Shown: positions 1-5,705, counted from the first letter of the stretch. The stretch is 5,871 nt of DNA from an uncultured Actinomyces sp. (GCA_900556405.1 USPB01000126.1:1-5871); one strand, 5' to 3'. The notes: generated from the letters alone by a model not told the origin. Made by a program: numbers and translations.

Positions 1-35
1 GTGATGGAGTGGGGGTTCAACTCCCCCCTCGCGCA
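1..35 (+). tRNA. tRNA-Leu, 3' part only (cut by window start)
   Basis: The sequence shows a T-stem of five G (11-15), a seven-base T-loop TTCAACT (16-22), the matching five C (23-27), a seven-base acceptor strand CTCGCGC (28-34) and discriminator A at 35. Bases 1-10 contain ATGGA, which fits the 3' half of a long variable arm, so this is a class II tRNA. The T-arm and acceptor end closely resemble actinobacterial tRNA-Leu genes as I remember them. CCA is not encoded (CGA follows), so it would be added by a nucleotidyltransferase. The anticodon lies outside the window, so the isoacceptor cannot be given. tRNA-Ser is the main alternative. Confidence 0.8.
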
Positions 36-40
36 CGATG

Positions 41-73
41 AAACCGCAGATCCTTTGAGGATCTGCGGTTTTT
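41..73 (+). terminator. Intrinsic terminator of the tRNA gene
   Basis: A perfect 13-bp stem pairs 41-53 with 59-71 around a five-base loop (54-58), and the descending arm runs into TTTTT (69-73). It begins six bases after the tRNA discriminator and so ends the tRNA transcript. The A-rich ascending arm would also give a U-tail in the reverse direction, so it may work both ways. Confidence 0.9.
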
Positions 74-344
74 GTTGCGTGCGTGGTGATGGCGTGTGCG
101 GTCAGACAACATGCTCCCCGAAGGGGTGGTGGTGGGGCGCCTTGGCTGGCACGGCTAGTGTTTTGGAGGTGAGCGCTGCACCCTTTAGGGGGCGCTGCAC
201 CCGATCAGAAGGGGTGTTATGCATACTGATCGGGTGTAGCGCCCGTGTGAACAGGGTAATCACGGGCCTGTGTGCCGTTTGACGCGCGTAAAGCGAGGGG
301 GTGGCGCCCAGGCGCTCCGCTCCTATCTCGCACCCCACACTCGA
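74..344. other. Non-coding intergenic stretch with hairpins
   Basis: No reading frame here has a ribosome site or recognisable protein. Apart from the repeat cluster at 173-244, there is a small CCCC-GAA-GGGG hairpin at 116-126. A 7-bp inverted repeat, GCCCGTG (241-247) with CACGGGC (261-267), overlaps the right arm of the large hairpin and could compete with it. From about 280 to 340 I see only the approach to the promoter of the broken oxidoreductase gene. Confidence 0.6.
173..244. repeat. Three copies of a GCGCTGCACCC box forming a 19-bp hairpin
   Basis: The 11-bp box GCGCTGCACCC occurs at 173-183 and again at 192-202 in the same direction, 19 bp apart. It occurs a third time inverted with one change at 232-242. 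The second and third copies are the core of a 19-bp stem (190-208 with 226-244, one G-T pair) around a 17-base loop. No T-run follows, so it is not a standard terminator. It could be a multi-site operator, an RNA hairpin or a dispersed chromosomal repeat; the sequence alone does not decide. Confidence 0.75.
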
Positions 345-362
345 TATAGTTGAACATTCAAC
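345..362 (+). promoter_or_regulatory. Promoter -10 with overlapping MarR-type (RosR-like) operator
   Basis: TATAGT at 345-350 is a good -10 element; no clear -35 is seen. Starting inside it, GTTGAACATTCAAC (349-362) is a perfect palindrome with a two-base centre, covering the expected transcription start near 357. A bound protein would therefore block transcription. The half-sites GTTGA-N4-TCAAC match the operator of the redox-sensing MarR-type regulator RosR of Corynebacterium glutamicum as I recall it. That regulator is reported to control flavin-dependent enzymes, which would suit the oxidoreductase gene starting at 385. No regulator gene is in the window. Confidence 0.6.
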
Positions 363-384
363 CGATATGGCGTAGGGTGACGTC

Positions 385-910
385 ATGAAATACTTCGGAT
401 TCCTGAGCTTCGGCCACTACTCGAACGGTGGCCGCCACAGCCTCACTGCCGCCGAGTCCCTTCACCAGGCGATCGACCTGTCTGTCGCCGCAGATGAGCT
501 TGGCGTCAACGGCGCCTTCTTCCGCGTCCACCACTTCGCCGCGCAGGCGGCCGCGCCCATGCCGCTCCTCTCCGCCATCGCCTCGCGCACGAAGGCCATC
601 GAGGTGGGCACGGGTGTCATCGACATGCGCTACGAGAACCCCCTCTACCTCGCCGAGGAGGCCGCCGCCCTGGACCTGATCGCCGACGGCCACACCGCCC
701 TCGACGCTCATCAAGCAGCTGAGCCAGGATCGCGCGCTCGCGGAGGCTGACACGCTCCTCCTGACGATCCCTAACCAGCTTGGATTCGAGGAAAACTGGT
801 CGATCATCCGCAACTTCGCGGAGTACGTCGCGCCCGCCCTCGGGTGGGAGCCGGCGCGCCCGGGCATCCTCCCGACGGGCTACGACATCGACGAGGCCGT
901 GGCTGAGTAA
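385..910 (+). pseudogene. LLM-class flavin-dependent monooxygenase, broken by internal deletion and frameshift
   Basis: The intact protein would be a luciferase-like TIM-barrel monooxygenase using reduced flavin, usually paired with an FMN reductase; it resembles the CE1758-type actinobacterial subfamily. The ATG at 385 follows the ribosome site AGGGTGA (374-380). Codons up to about 700 encode a typical N-terminus, including MKYFGFLSFGHY, FRVHHFA and GVIDMRYENPLYLAEEAAALD. The frame then turns to nonsense and stops at 748-750. From 707 a different frame encodes a typical C-terminus (ADTLLLTIPNQLG, VAPALGW) up to TAA at 908-910. About 174 of an expected ~340-350 codons remain, so roughly 500 bp of the middle is gone and the frame is shifted. 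The active-site barrel is lost, so it cannot be functional. No partner FMN reductase gene follows, although the promoter and operator look intact. The subfamily is from memory; the break is directly visible. Confidence 0.88.
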
Positions 911-940
911 CAGCGAGCGGGATCGCAGTGGGTGCCTGAG

Positions 941-967
941 CGTTCGTTCACGTGGGCTGCACGAACG
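941..967. repeat. Inverted repeat after the broken oxidoreductase gene
   Basis: CGTTCGT (941-947) is complementary to ACGAACG (961-967), with 13 bases between. An overlapping TCACGT (948-953) pairs with ACGTGA (965-970), so two alternative hairpins are possible. There is no T-tail. It may be what is left of the gene's 3' processing or termination signal. Confidence 0.4.
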
Positions 968-1001
968 TGACGTTACCAAGCGTCAGCAAGCATGACTGAA
1001 C

Positions 1002-1026
1002 GCCTGCGCCCTTAAGGAGCGCAGGC
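1002..1026. repeat. 8-bp stem-loop with self-complementary loop
   Basis: GCCTGCGC (1002-1009) pairs perfectly with GCGCAGGC (1019-1026). The nine-base loop contains the palindrome CCTTAAGG. No T-run follows, and the stronger terminator begins 20 bases later. It may assist termination or be a tail-less terminator of the kind common in high-GC genomes. Confidence 0.5.
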
Positions 1027-1046
1027 TCGCCGACGGCGCAAGCGTC

Positions 1047-1092
1047 AAGCCGGGGTGGGGTATTGGAAAGCCCCACCCCGGTTTCACTTTTT
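1047..1092 (+). terminator. Intrinsic terminator upstream of the symporter operon
   Basis: Bases 1047-1060 pair with 1071-1084 over 14 positions (one G-T), with eleven contiguous G/C-rich pairs at the core, around a ten-base loop. The downstream tail TTTCACTTTTT ends in five T (1088-1092). It separates the broken oxidoreductase unit from the symporter operon. Confidence 0.85.
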
Positions 1093-1111
1093 GTGTGCGC
1101 TGGCATACACT
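1083..1111 (+). promoter_or_regulatory. Probable promoter of the symporter-kinase-regulator operon
   Basis: TTCACT (1083-1088) and TACACT (1106-1111) are spaced by 17 bp and match four of six bases each of the housekeeping -35 and -10 consensus. Transcription would start near 1118, giving an untranslated leader of about 35 bases before ATG 1153. The -35 box lies inside the tail of the preceding terminator, so termination and initiation share the same DNA. Confidence 0.5.
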
Positions 1112-1152
1112 GGTCGGACACTATCCAAGCAAGACGATGAGGTCTTCACATA

Positions 1153-2619
1153 ATGGCTCGACGCTCCAAGGGCGCGGTGTCAATCAATCCGCGCTCCGCT
1201 CAGAATATGTCCACGCGACCGGCAGATTTCTCGAAGAAGAAGCAATCAATTAGCCCGGCCAAGGTGTTTGGCGCCGTTGCGGCGCTGGCGTGCATTGTGA
1301 CCTGCCTGTTCGTGCAGTTGCCCGGCCTGGACGTGGCCGGTACGCGCATGTTCGGTATCTTCCTGGCGGCGATTCTGCTGTGGGTGACGGAGGCGGTGCC
1401 CCTGGCGGGCACGGCGGTCCTCGTCATTTTCTTGGAGGTCTTGTTCATTTCGGACCATGCGCTGCTGAGCGTGGGTGAGGGTGCTCCGGCGTACACGAAG
1501 TTCTTCGGTGCCCTGGCCAACCCGGTCATCATCCTGTTCTTGGGCGGCTTCATGGTGGCTGACGGTGCCGCCAAGTACAAGCTCGATCGCGCCCTGTCGG
1601 CGGTTCTCCTCAAGCCCTTCATGGGCAAGCCGCGCCTGACGGTCATGGGCGTCATGCTGATCACCGCGATCATGAGTATGTTCATGTCGAACACGGCGAC
1701 CACGGCGACGATGTTCGCCGTCATGATGCCCGTCATCATGGCCCTGCCCGAGGGCAAGGCGCGCACCGGCATCGCCCTGTCGATCCCCGTGGCCGCGAAC
1801 GTCGGTGGCATGGGCACGCCGGTCGGCACGCCCCCGAACGCGATCGCCCTGGGAGCGCTGGAGAACGCGGGCGTGAAGGTGACCTTCCTGCAGTGGATGC
1901 TCGCGGCCGTCCCGCTCATGCTGGTGCTCCTGGCCCTGTCGTGGGCGTTCATCGCGTGGCGCTACATCCCCACGGACGCCACGTTCAACATTGACACGTC
2001 GGCTCGCTTCGAGAAGTCGCGCAGCGCGATCATCTTCTACTCGGTCGCGGGTCTGACGATCCTCCTGTGGATGACCGAGTCGCTGCACCACATTTCCGCC
2101 AACGTCGTCGGCTTCCTGCCGGTCGTGGTCCTCCTCATGACGAAGGTGATGAGCGGCGACGACCTGCGCGCTCTCGACTGGCCGGTCCTGTGGCTGGTCG
2201 CCGGTGGTATCGCGCTGGGCTCGGGCGTGTCCGCCACGGGCCTCGACAAGTGGATGCTCGGCTCGATCCAGTGGGCCTCGATCCCCGGCGTCCTCCTGAT
2301 CTTCGTGTTGGCTCTCGTGGGCTGGGTGACCTCGAACGTCATTTCGCACTCGGCGTCCGCGAACCTCTTGATCCCGATGGGCATGGGCCTGGCGACGACG
2401 GTGTCCACGAGCGCCGCCGAGATCGCCATCGTCATCGCCCTGGGCTGCTCGCTCGGCATGTGCCTGCCGATTTCGACCCCGCCGAACGCGATCGCGTACT
2501 CGACGGGTACGACCCCGACCCGCGAGATGGCAATCGTCGGCATCGTCGTCGGCGTCGTCGGCATCATTCTCTTGGCGTTTGTTGCGCCGCTGACCTGGGG
2601 ATTCATCGGGGTGATGTGA
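1153..2619 (+). CDS. DASS/SLC13 family sodium-coupled divalent anion symporter
   Basis: A 488-aa integral membrane transporter, the usual length for the DASS family, whose members use the sodium gradient to import di- and tricarboxylates such as succinate, malate or citrate, and in some cases sulfate. After a basic cytoplasmic N-terminus (~1-38) it is hydrophobic almost throughout, with roughly eleven membrane or re-entrant segments. The two inverted-repeat halves are visible. The first has S179-N180-T181 and later GTPVGTPPNAI (221-231). The second has S394-N395-V396 and later ISTPPNAIA (440-448). These pairs form the sodium and carboxylate sites in characterised members. The second SNT motif reads SNV here. 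The start at 1153 has a weak upstream GAGG (1139-1142); ATG 1207 is an alternative that would remove 18 basic, poorly conserved residues. It is the first gene of an operon, ending one base before the kinase gene. Family is clear, substrate unknown. Confidence 0.93.
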   Translation: MARRSKGAVSINPRSAQNMSTRPADFSKKKQSISPAKVFGAVAALACIVTCLFVQLPGLDVAGTRMFGIFLAAILLWVTEAVPLAGTAVLVIFLEVLFISDHALLSVGEGAPAYTKFFGALANPVIILFLGGFMVADGAAKYKLDRALSAVLLKPFMGKPRLTVMGVMLITAIMSMFMSNTATTATMFAVMMPVIMALPEGKARTGIALSIPVAANVGGMGTPVGTPPNAIALGALENAGVKVTFLQWMLAAVPLMLVLLALSWAFIAWRYIPTDATFNIDTSARFEKSRSAIIFYSVAGLTILLWMTESLHHISANVVGFLPVVVLLMTKVMSGDDLRALDWPVLWLVAGGIALGSGVSATGLDKWMLGSIQWASIPGVLLIFVLALVGWVTSNVISHSASANLLIPMGMGLATTVSTSAAEIAIVIALGCSLGMCLPISTPPNAIAYSTGTTPTREMAIVGIVVGVVGIILLAFVAPLTWGFIGVM

Positions 2620-2620
2620 C

Positions 2621-4726
2621 GTGTCCGGGGACGAGGCCATGGCTGGTTCGGGGGACGGGCGCCCCCGGCCGGGGCTGGCCCACGGGTGGACGCAGGGGCC
2701 AGCGGCGGAGGACGCCTCGGTGCTGGCCCGCACGGACGTGCGAGCCGGCGGTCACCGAGTCGGCCACCCGATTCACCTGCTGGTGTGCGGCGACGATTCG
2801 CGCTCGATTGCTGCTCCCGTCACGAGGGATTTGGCGCATGCTTTCCCGGGCCTGTGCCTGGACCGCGTTGACGGAATCGAGGATCTGGCCGCATACGATG
2901 CGAGCCTGAATCCGGGCGATCACGTGCTCATGGGCCTGGTGACTTCAGAGGTCGCCGATATTGATGCGCTCATTGACCGGGCGGGGACGATTCCGGCGCT
3001 GCGTCGCATGCAGTGGGTCGTGGTCACGGATCGCTCGGAGCACCGAGACCTCGTGCGGTGTATACAGTCGGACGCCCTCGCTTCTGTGTTGAAGTCCCCG
3101 TGGACGGTGCCGCTGCTGGCGGGTCAGGCGTATTCGACGATGGTGCGCTACCTGCGCGGGTGCGGTTATTCGGACAGGCAGATCCGCTCGCTGATCGCGG
3201 ACCCGCCGCCGTTCGCCGTGCAGGGTCCGCTCCTGGAGGGCTTGGATCGCGACGAGCATGAGGTCGTCATGGAGCTCCTCGCCGGCGTTGAGCGCGTGCT
3301 CGGTCAGCGGCCTCGGCTCATCGTCCCCGAGGGGATCCAGCTGGTGACCCAGGGCGAGCCGGTGGCTGCCGTCTACCTGGTGCTCGACGGGCAGGTGTCG
3401 TTGCACAGGGATGCGGCGCAGGGCGAGGTCCTGGCGCACCTGGCCTCGTCGGGTCCGCTCATCGGCCTCGTGTCGCTGGCCCGCGCGGAAAACGCGTTCT
3501 TCACGGGCGAGACGGCGACGGAGGCGACGCTCGTGCGCCTGACGACCGAGCAGCTCCAGATCGTCATCTCCGAGGACCCGTCGATCGGCGCGACCCTGAC
3601 GGCGCTTGCGATCCGCTCGCTGACGCGCCGCCTCATGCGCGCCGAGGACCTCCACCTGCAAAACGCGATGCTCGCCGAGGACCTCGAGGCCCAGAAGGAG
3701 GCCCTGGCGGCCACGCTCGAGGACCTGCGCGCAACCCGCGCCGAGCTGGTCGAACGCGCGCGCTTTGCGATGCTCGGCGAGTTGAGTGCCGGCATCGCCC
3801 ACGAGCTCAACAACCCGGTGACCGCCCTCGTGCGCGCGGCCAAGCACCTGCATGAGGATGTCGACGCCGCGCTCGCGGCACCGGCCACGGCCTCGTCGAG
3901 GGAGGCGATGGCCCGCGCCCTCACCGCGCCCCCGCGCTCAACGTCGGTCGAGCGCGCCCTCATGAAGGAGCTCCTGCCCGTCGTCGGTGACCGCACGCTG
4001 GCGCGGCGCCTCGTGCGCGCAGGGGTCCAGGGGGCGGACGGCGCGCGTGCGCTCGCGCAGATACCGGGCGGTATTGACGCGTACGAGGCCGGGGCGCGCC
4101 TGGGCGGATCCCTGCGTTCGGTGCTCGCCGCGGGTGATCGTGTCATCGAGCTCACCCAGTCCCTGAAGGGATACGCGCGCCCGGACGCCGAGGACCTGAA
4201 GCCTGTGGACGTGCGCGAGGGCATCGACGACGTCCTGCGCCTGACCGCTCACAGGGTGCGGGGTATCCGCATCGACTGCGACTATGAGGATGTGCCGCCC
4301 GTGCGCGCGCACCCGGCGAAGTTGCAGCAGGTGTGGACGAACCTCATCGTGAACGCGGCCGAGGCCATCGAGGATGAGAACGCGGACCTGGTTGCGGCCG
4401 CCGAGGCCTCGGGCGGTGTACCCGAGCTGCCCGCGCGCGGCGAGGCCGAGGCCCGCATCCGCATCACCGTGCGCCCCACCCCCGAGGGCGTGAGCGTCAC
4501 CATTCACGACAACGGCCCGGGTATCGACCCGGGAATCGTCGACAAGATCATGGAGCCCCACTTCACCACCAAGGCGGGGCGCGTCCGATTCGGCCTGGGC
4601 ATGGGCATGTCCATCGTCCGAAGCATCATCGCCGATCACGGGGGTACCCTCACGATCGACTCTCACCCGGGATCCACGATCATGCGGATCTCGCTGCCCG
4701 CCCAATCACACGAGGAGGAATCATGA
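2621..4726 (+). CDS. Soluble multi-domain sensor histidine kinase (pseudo-receiver, cNMP-binding-like, HisKA, HATPase)
   Basis: A 701-aa cytoplasmic kinase with no membrane segment. Residues 1-48 look disordered. Residues ~50-178 have a receiver-like fold: acidic pair D58-D59, T136 and K158 are present, but the phospho-acceptor Asp position reads G105, so it probably cannot be phosphorylated. Residues ~225-320 resemble a cyclic-nucleotide-binding beta-roll (PEGIQLVTQGEPVAAVYLVL, LDGQVSLH), but the phosphate-binding Glu and Arg are missing around 281-300, so a classical cAMP site is doubtful. A coiled coil (~336-380) leads to the phosphorylated His394 in AHELNNP. About 85 residues then separate the two dimerisation helices, far more than usual. 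The ATPase domain has N574/N578, DNGPGID (630-636), EPHFTTK (645-651) and GLGMG (658-662), all intact. The GTG start is one base after the symporter stop; ATG 2639 is an alternative. The stop overlaps the response regulator start by 4 nt, so that protein is the obvious phosphorylation partner. The stimulus is unknown. Confidence 0.9.
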   Translation: MSGDEAMAGSGDGRPRPGLAHGWTQGPAAEDASVLARTDVRAGGHRVGHPIHLLVCGDDSRSIAAPVTRDLAHAFPGLCLDRVDGIEDLAAYDASLNPGDHVLMGLVTSEVADIDALIDRAGTIPALRRMQWVVVTDRSEHRDLVRCIQSDALASVLKSPWTVPLLAGQAYSTMVRYLRGCGYSDRQIRSLIADPPPFAVQGPLLEGLDRDEHEVVMELLAGVERVLGQRPRLIVPEGIQLVTQGEPVAAVYLVLDGQVSLHRDAAQGEVLAHLASSGPLIGLVSLARAENAFFTGETATEATLVRLTTEQLQIVISEDPSIGATLTALAIRSLTRRLMRAEDLHLQNAMLAEDLEAQKEALAATLEDLRATRAELVERARFAMLGELSAGIAHELNNPVTALVRAAKHLHEDVDAALAAPATASSREAMARALTAPPRSTSVERALMKELLPVVGDRTLARRLVRAGVQGADGARALAQIPGGIDAYEAGARLGGSLRSVLAAGDRVIELTQSLKGYARPDAEDLKPVDVREGIDDVLRLTAHRVRGIRIDCDYEDVPPVRAHPAKLQQVWTNLIVNAAEAIEDENADLVAAAEASGGVPELPARGEAEARIRITVRPTPEGVSVTIHDNGPGIDPGIVDKIMEPHFTTKAGRVRFGLGMGMSIVRSIIADHGGTLTIDSHPGSTIMRISLPAQSHEEES
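4713..4718 (+). promoter_or_regulatory. Strong ribosome binding site of the response regulator
   Basis: AGGAGG lies inside the last kinase codons, four bases before ATG 4723. It is a much better site than those of the two upstream genes. Together with the ATGA overlap it suggests translational coupling plus independent re-initiation, so the regulator may be made in excess of its kinase. Confidence 0.8.
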
Positions 4727-5193
4727 CCCTGACAATCCTGTCCCTTGAGGACGAAGCAGACGTGCGCGACGCGCTCGAGCGCGATCTTGAACAGTTCTGG
4801 GACAAGATCCGGCTCGAAGTCGCCGAGGATGTTGACGACGCGTGGGCCGTCATCGACGAGATCGTCGAGGACGGGGACGAGCTGGCCCTCGTCCTGTCCG
4901 ACCACCGTCTGCCCGGAAAGTCGGGCGTGGACTTCCTCGTGGAGCTCATGAAGGACGAGCGCTTCGGCGCGACCCGCACGGTCCTGGTCACCGGCCAGGC
5001 GGACCAGTCCGACACGATTCGCGCGGTGAACCAGGCGGGCCTGGACTACTACATCGGCAAGCCTTGGAACCCCGAGGAGCTGCGCACGGTCGTGCGCGAC
5101 CAGCTCACCGAGTACGTCCTGGAGACCGACGTGGACCCCCTGCCCTACGTGAGCGTGCTCGACGGCGTACGCATCATGGAGGCGATCCGCTAA
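4723..5193 (+). CDS. Single-domain response regulator (receiver only)
   Basis: A 156-aa protein made of one receiver domain (~3-128) and a short tail (~129-156) with no recognisable helix-turn-helix or enzyme domain. All receiver signatures are present: acidic cluster E9-D10-E11, phospho-acceptor D60 in LVLSDHRLPGKSG, T90 in VLVTG, and K113 in GKPWNPEEL. The KPW form of the last motif is common in receivers linked to NtrB-like kinases. It is the last gene of the operon and overlaps the kinase gene by ATGA, so it is very likely phosphorylated from His394 of that kinase. Without an output domain it should act by protein-protein contact, as a phosphate relay or sink, or on the co-encoded symporter; the last option is my inference from gene order. 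The tail PLPYVSVLDGVRIMEAIR might be an interaction segment. Confidence 0.92.
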   Translation: MTLTILSLEDEADVRDALERDLEQFWDKIRLEVAEDVDDAWAVIDEIVEDGDELALVLSDHRLPGKSGVDFLVELMKDERFGATRTVLVTGQADQSDTIRAVNQAGLDYYIGKPWNPEELRTVVRDQLTEYVLETDVDPLPYVSVLDGVRIMEAIR

Positions 5194-5203
5194 ACGGTAT
5201 GCA

Positions 5204-5247
5204 AAGGGCCGCCGCACTCGCCAAGCAAGGCAAGCGCGGCGGCCCTT
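5204..5247 (+). terminator. GC-rich stem-loop ending the operon
   Basis: A perfect 12-bp stem pairs 5204-5215 with 5236-5247, eleven bases after the regulator stop codon. The 20-base loop can form a small inner GCC/GGC stem (5220-5222 with 5229-5231). Only two T follow, so it is a weak-tail terminator or a 3' stabilising hairpin. Position and stem strength support a transcript end. Confidence 0.65.
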
Positions 5248-5265
5248 GCTGCATGTGGGCGTCTC

Positions 5266-5343
5266 AAGTTGTCGGCTCGCACGACCACAAGGGGAGCGAC
5301 TGCCAGTTATTGGGTGTGCCCGTTGCTCGCAGGCCGTCAACTT
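5266..5343. repeat. Imperfect inverted repeat, 15-base arms
   Basis: AAGTTGTCGGCTCGC (5266-5280) is complementary to 5329-5343 at 12 positions plus one G-T, with two mismatches. The arms are separated by 48 bases with no gene. It may be a hairpin in a read-through transcript or the ends of a small decayed element; no flanking target duplication is evident. Confidence 0.4.
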
Positions 5344-5384
5344 TGTGATTGCGACGGTGTGGTTTAAATGTCGTAGTCTCCCTC

Positions 5385-5428
5385 AAAAAAGAAGACCGGC
5401 TCTGGATCCCGAAAGGGTAAGAGCCGGT
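5385..5428 (-). terminator. Intrinsic terminator on the minus strand
   Basis: Read on the minus strand, a 9-bp stem ACCGGCTCT/AGAGCCGGT (5428-5420 with 5403-5395) encloses a second small CCC-TTTC-GGG hairpin. It is followed by CTTCTTTTTT, with six T encoded by A5385-A5390. On the plus strand no T-run follows the stem, so direction is clear. No protein gene precedes it on the minus strand within this window, so it must end some other transcript. Confidence 0.85.
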
Positions 5429-5577
5429 TCTGTTGCTAGCAGTTTAGCTTCGAGGGTGACTGAAAGTTGGCTGATCGCATGTTAACTGTGACATCGTGGG
5501 TTGTTCCGTCTTGCGGGATCCTTGATGGTCAGCACATCCCCAAACTACCTCATCGCTGAAAGGGTGGGTAGAAGAAA

Positions 5578-5607
5578 ACCGGCCCTGGACCTTGCGGCGG
5601 AACCGGT
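5578..5607 (-). terminator. Hairpin with T-rich tail at the start of the candidate RNA
   Basis: On the minus strand ACCGGTTC (5607-5600) pairs with GGGCCGGT (5585-5578) through eight pairs, two of them G-U, followed by TTTCTTCT. It starts about five bases after the predicted start from the TATAAT promoter. For a longer transcript from the upstream promoter at 5733-5706 it could act as an attenuator or weak terminator. It resembles the 3' terminator in sequence. Confidence 0.35.
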
Positions 5608-5619
5608 GTTAATGACCTC

Positions 5620-5649
5620 ATTATAGGCGGCCTCCGCTGCGCCTGTCAG
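5620..5649 (-). promoter_or_regulatory. Near-consensus housekeeping promoter on the minus strand
   Basis: On the minus strand CTGACA (5649-5644) and TATAAT (5625-5620) are separated by 18 bp. This is five of six and six of six consensus bases, the best promoter in the window and unusual in so GC-rich a genome. The predicted start is near 5613. No protein gene follows it; the next signal downstream is the terminator at 5428-5385. Confidence 0.65.
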
Positions 5650-5705
5650 CGCCGGGGTTGCTCGCCAGGGGCAAGGGCGTTGCGCATCGTGATGCCCTCA
5701 AAGCT

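Larger units (their letters stand above)
5385..5613 (-). ncRNA. Candidate small RNA, about 230 nt, unidentified
   Basis: A near-consensus promoter (5649-5620) and a strong U-tailed terminator (5428-5385) face the same way and enclose about 230 bases. Within this span the minus strand has only tiny reading frames (at most 17 codons: a GTG frame of 17 and ATG frames of 16 and 14), none with a good ribosome site. The 5' end can form a hairpin at once (5607-5578), and a CTACC/GGTAG stem is possible around 5570-5544. I looked for hallmarks of RNase P RNA (GAGGAAAGTCC), tmRNA, SRP RNA (GGAAGG region) and the T-box motif and saw none. The downstream neighbour is convergent, so it is not a leader of a gene here. 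It could instead be a relic next to an insertion sequence. Confidence 0.4.

Noticed and set aside
1..35. tRNA-Leu 3' end as an integration site for a mobile island
   Set aside because: I looked for a second copy of the tRNA 3' end and for an integrase gene in the window and found neither.
1..307. A 93-codon plus-strand frame from the window start
   Set aside because: It reads straight through the tRNA-Leu end, the terminator hairpin and the 19-bp hairpin, so it is not a gene.
1246..2733. A 495-residue open frame on the minus strand opposite the symporter gene
   Set aside because: Its translation is a run of Arg, Asp, His and Gln with no domain signature, the usual shadow of a high-GC gene; the plus-strand symporter is unmistakable.
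5246..5485. A 79-codon plus-strand frame after the operon
   Set aside because: It has no ribosome site, begins within the operon's stem-loop and runs through the minus-strand terminator; no family is recognisable.
5385..5613. Identification of the minus-strand RNA as RNase P RNA, because of a stretch reading ACAGAACCGGCT
   Set aside because: The essential GAGGAAAGTCC core and other conserved regions are missing and the length is too short.
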